DNA from: Ancylomarina longa
Lineage (GTDB): Bacteria; Bacteroidota; Bacteroidia; Bacteroidales; Marinifilaceae
Length of the DNA: 64,000 nt
Direction: 5' to 3'
Assembly: GCF_003996985.1 (NCBI RefSeq)
Contig: NZ_RJJX01000009.1
Coordinates: forward strand, 1 to 64,000
The notes below the pieces were generated by a model. That model worked only from the letters and a program-made list of their open reading frames with translations. It searched no databases and was not told the DNA's origin. The translations under genes were made by a program, and so were the position numbers. Positions 61,736 through 64,000 of the stretch are shown in pieces (within the stretch, counting starts at the first letter, position 1; each line of letters opens with the position of its first letter).

Positions 61736-62875
61736 ATGGAAAAATACACCATCTATAAAATCATTTTCATACTATCTTTTTTGTCTATTTTCGCGAATTC
61801 TAAAGCGCAAGAGAATACACCCTTTGTGCATTATATGGCATTTCAAAAGTTAGACAGTAGTAAATTATTTTTAAGATTGGAGAATTTCAATTTTGTGAAG
61901 AATAATGAATACGATGGGAATTTTACCAATGGTGCCACTTATATGGGATATTTAGCAAGTCCAAAATTGGTTTATTATCCAAGTTCAAGGATTAGGTTAG
62001 AAATTGGAGCCAGACTGCAGAAATATTCCGGTCGTGAGAATTTTACAAAAACAGAACCAATTCTTACAGCAAATTATCATGCTTCAGATCAGCTTGATAT
62101 TATCTTGGGAGCTCTCAATCAAGATAATAACCACGATCTTTCACGCGTGCTTTATGAGCCTGAACGTTTTTTTACAGACAAAGCCGAAAATGGATTTCAA
62201 ATCTTATACAGCTCAAAGCGATTGCAATTAGATACTTGGATTAACTGGGAACAATTTATTCTAGAGAACGATCCTTTTCAGGAGAGATTTACCTTTGGTG
62301 TTTCATCAGAAATACGAATCAACCAATTATCTTCTCCTTACAAAATAAGTATACCTGCTAAAATTTTATTTACTCACAGAGGTGGTGAAATTGATAGTTC
62401 GAATGGTACGGTCCAAACTATTGGGCATTTTTCGTCAGGTTTAAAGTTGGCTAGGAAGATAGAAAATTCACGATTCACTTCCTGGAGTCTGAAAGCTATT
62501 GCCTATTATTTCATTGACAACTCCTCTCGTAAAGAGTTCCTTTTTGATGACGGTCATGCTTTATATCCTCAGGCAAATATCACCACCAAATATTCCAGCC
62601 TAAGTATTGGGTATTGGAATGCCTATCATTTTGCAGCTTCCCGGGGATTTGAATTGTTTCAAAGTTCCTCCTATGCCAAGCCTGGCTATTTTGAATCGAG
62701 GAGAGAGCTTGCAACGCTTAACTATTACTACGAAAAAAGGATTTCGAAGGGGATCTATTTTGGTGGAAAACTGGATTTATATTATGACCTGAGAAATTCA
62801 AAAGAAAGCTATTCTACAGCCATTTATCTTCGTATTAATGGAGATTTCTTTTTGAAGAAGGTGAAATGGAATTAA
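61736..62875 (+). CDS. Predicted outer-membrane beta-barrel protein, unknown function
   Basis: This 379-residue protein has a signal peptide (cleavage near SKAQE). Long runs of alternating polar and aromatic residues (Tyr, Phe and Trp-rich) and many short turns suggest a beta-barrel. I see no TonB box, plug or catalytic motif. It stands alone. It could be a porin or a surface structural protein. No family is recognised. Confidence 0.65.
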   Translation: MEKYTIYKIIFILSFLSIFANSKAQENTPFVHYMAFQKLDSSKLFLRLENFNFVKNNEYDGNFTNGATYMGYLASPKLVYYPSSRIRLEIGARLQKYSGRENFTKTEPILTANYHASDQLDIILGALNQDNNHDLSRVLYEPERFFTDKAENGFQILYSSKRLQLDTWINWEQFILENDPFQERFTFGVSSEIRINQLSSPYKISIPAKILFTHRGGEIDSSNGTVQTIGHFSSGLKLARKIENSRFTSWSLKAIAYYFIDNSSRKEFLFDDGHALYPQANITTKYSSLSIGYWNAYHFAASRGFELFQSSSYAKPGYFESRRELATLNYYYEKRISKGIYFGGKLDLYYDLRNSKESYSTAIYLRINGDFFLKKVKWN

Positions 62876-62918
62876 AAGCACTTTCAATGAATTAAACTCT
62901 AAAGAAGCAAGTGGAATC

Positions 62919-63440
62919 CTAAATAAGCTTATTTAAGACGAAACGATAAGGTTTATTTTTCCAAATATCTTCGGCATAATCAATATTAATACGAGGATGT
63001 GAGGTGAAGCTGTATTTTTTTCCATCATCTTCTAACCATATGCGATTTGATACAGAAAGATCTTCTCCGTAAAAACTTTTATCTAATTTTAATTGTTTCC
63101 CAATTTTACCTGGACCGTTAATATTATCTAAACCACGAATTAAAATGGCCTGAGGTTTATTCACTTCTCCTGTTACAATATTCAATAGCCAATACATTCC
63201 GTAAATTAGATAAACATACACCTTTCCACCAGTCGCATACATCACCTCCGTTCTCAAGGTTCGACCTTTGGAAGCATGAGAGGCAAGATCATCTTCTCCT
63301 ACATACATTTCTATTTCAGTAATCCTGTATTTCGTTAACTTACCATTATTCCATTTTCGCACCAAAATCTTTCCGATTAAAGCACGAGCCACCATATGGA
63401 TATCACAACGGAAAAACGATTTTCCTAATTTACGTCCCAT
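62919..63440 (-). CDS. DNA-3-methyladenine glycosylase (AAG/MPG family)
   Basis: This 173-residue DNA repair enzyme removes alkylated purines such as 3-methyladenine. The family motifs are visible: ARALIGK at the start, TEIEMYVGEDDLASH with the catalytic Glu, GKVYVYLIYGMYWLLNIV, and LIRGLD. It is slightly shorter than the usual 190-200 residues but has the full core. It is convergent with the barrel gene. Confidence 0.92.
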   Translation of the reverse strand: MGRKLGKSFFRCDIHMVARALIGKILVRKWNNGKLTKYRITEIEMYVGEDDLASHASKGRTLRTEVMYATGGKVYVYLIYGMYWLLNIVTGEVNKPQAILIRGLDNINGPGKIGKQLKLDKSFYGEDLSVSNRIWLEDDGKKYSFTSHPRINIDYAEDIWKNKPYRFVLNKLI

Positions 63441-63564
63441 ACTCTGTCTCTGAAATTCCTTTTATAAAAATAAAAAAATCCTTATTCATTGCATATCAAA
63501 TCATCTGTTCTTATTTGTGCCATAAAAAAGTAAAGAATGTAAGGTTTGAAATAAAATTATTTCC

Positions 63565-63572
63565 TACTTTTG
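63565..63572 (+). promoter_or_regulatory. Possible distal rplM promoter (-7 element)
   Basis: TACTTTTG followed by GC lies 277 bp before rplM. If used, it gives a leader of about 270 nt, long enough for a regulatory RNA structure. Confidence 0.4.
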
Positions 63573-63764
63573 CAGAGAAATTGTACCGATGGGTTTACAA
63601 AGTAAAATTCCAACCCCAAACAATTGATTCTACTACCCTTAGCAAGTATAAGTTTCAATATTGGGTGATATATCAATTTAGATTTTTTGATTGACTTGGC
63701 CACTCCACATCATCCCGATTATCCACAACGGGTTAAGTGATTCATCAATAAATCAATGAAAAAA

Positions 63765-63795
63765 TTGGTGTATTTAGAGGAATAATGTACTTTTG
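63765..63795 (+). promoter_or_regulatory. Predicted proximal rplM promoter
   Basis: TTG at 63765-63767, 20 bp, then TACTTTTG at 63788-63795 followed by GC. This matches the strong Bacteroidota consensus, with a leader of about 45 nt. Confidence 0.78.
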
Positions 63796-63848
63796 CAAGC
63801 CAAATTGGAATAATTGTATTAAAGTATTAATAATTAAAAGTTTTAGAA

Positions 63849-64000
63849 GTGGATACATTAAGTTACAAAACCGTTTCTGCAAATAGCGCTACTGCTAACA
63901 AAGAGTGGGTTGTTATTGATGCAGAAAATCAAGTGTTAGGTAGACTTAGCTCTAAAGTAGCAAAACTACTTAGAGGTAAATATAAGCCAAACTACACTCC
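63849..64000 (+). CDS. rplM: Large-subunit ribosomal protein uL13, 5' end only
   Basis: Translation from the GTG at 63849 gives [11 protein letters not shown], then [16 protein letters not shown] and [15 protein letters not shown], the conserved opening of uL13 in Bacteroidota. The gene runs off the window after about 50 codons. The GTG start is supported by the phylum-typical MDTLSYKT beginning. rpsI usually follows. Confidence 0.93.
   Translation, partial: MDTLSYKTVSANSATANKEWVVIDAENQVLGRLSSKVAKLLRGKYKPNYT

Larger units (their letters stand above)
63441..63848. other. Intergenic region upstream of rplM
   Basis: Two TACTTTTG elements lie here: 63565-63572 and 63788-63795 (the latter well spaced with a TTG). 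A perfect DnaA-box consensus, TTATCCACA, sits at 63719-63727. I see no gene or tRNA. Confidence 0.5.

Noticed and set aside
63719-63727. Perfect DnaA-box TTATCCACA as evidence for a replication origin
   Set aside because: Only one box was noticed and there is no AT-rich unwinding array or dnaA/dnaN gene nearby. A single 9-mer can occur by chance.

Overview
The window comes from a Bacteroidota chromosome, most likely a marine, anaerobic or facultative Marinilabiliales/Marinifilaceae-type bacterium. This is inferred, not searched. The signs are Bacteroidota-style promoters (TTG, about 20 bp, TAnnTTTG), starts without Shine-Dalgarno sequences, a menaquinone-type three-subunit fumarate reductase, a TonB receptor paired with a surface lipoprotein, DUF6090/DUF4252-like proteins, and a uL13 start typical of the phylum. 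DNA is AT-rich and coding is mixed on both strands.

Layout. 1-520 is non-coding and repeat-rich. 521-3112 holds a 5'-nucleotidase lipoprotein and an alpha/beta hydrolase. 3496-7028 is the frdCAB operon with promoter and terminator. 7166-11298 (minus) holds a lipoprotein, a NapH-like membrane ferredoxin and an octahaem cytochrome c lipoprotein. 11721-16611 carries an unknown protein, a CPBP protease, rbfA, a LolC/E-type permease and two tandem secreted paralogues. 16612-17495 is an 0.9-kb repeat-rich gap. 17496-24387 holds dusB, a YqaA protein, MarC, a C1 peptidase, an M49-like peptidase, a DUF6090-like protein and a zinc-ribbon membrane protein. 24519-34173 is a duplicated pair of sensor kinase/response regulator genes followed by cstA and a porin, probably one nutrient-sensing and uptake unit. 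34284-39672 has an ISL3 transposase fragment, a PIF1-like helicase, an autoregulated MarR operon, a DUF1289 protein and a helical protein.

39673-45300 is an accessory island. A one-gene secreted-protein unit lies between two ungapped 81-nt hairpin-forming repeats. A two-gene module follows, encoding a RecQ helicase fused to a ComF-like phosphoribosyltransferase and a divergent DprA. This module lies between two group II intron 3' tails, one carrying a broken maturase. It is the best candidate for an undescribed system: a mobile single-stranded-DNA-processing or defence module.

45302-64000 returns to core genes: hemN, a DUF169 protein, buk, plsC-like, trpS, a 42-bp minisatellite, a repeat-containing lipoprotein with its TonB receptor, typA, a ferredoxin, a PadR/PspC/DUF4252 envelope operon, an outer-membrane-like protein, 3-methyladenine DNA glycosylase, and the 5' end of rplM running off the edge.

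All functional calls rest on motifs read by eye. No similarity search or folding program was run.
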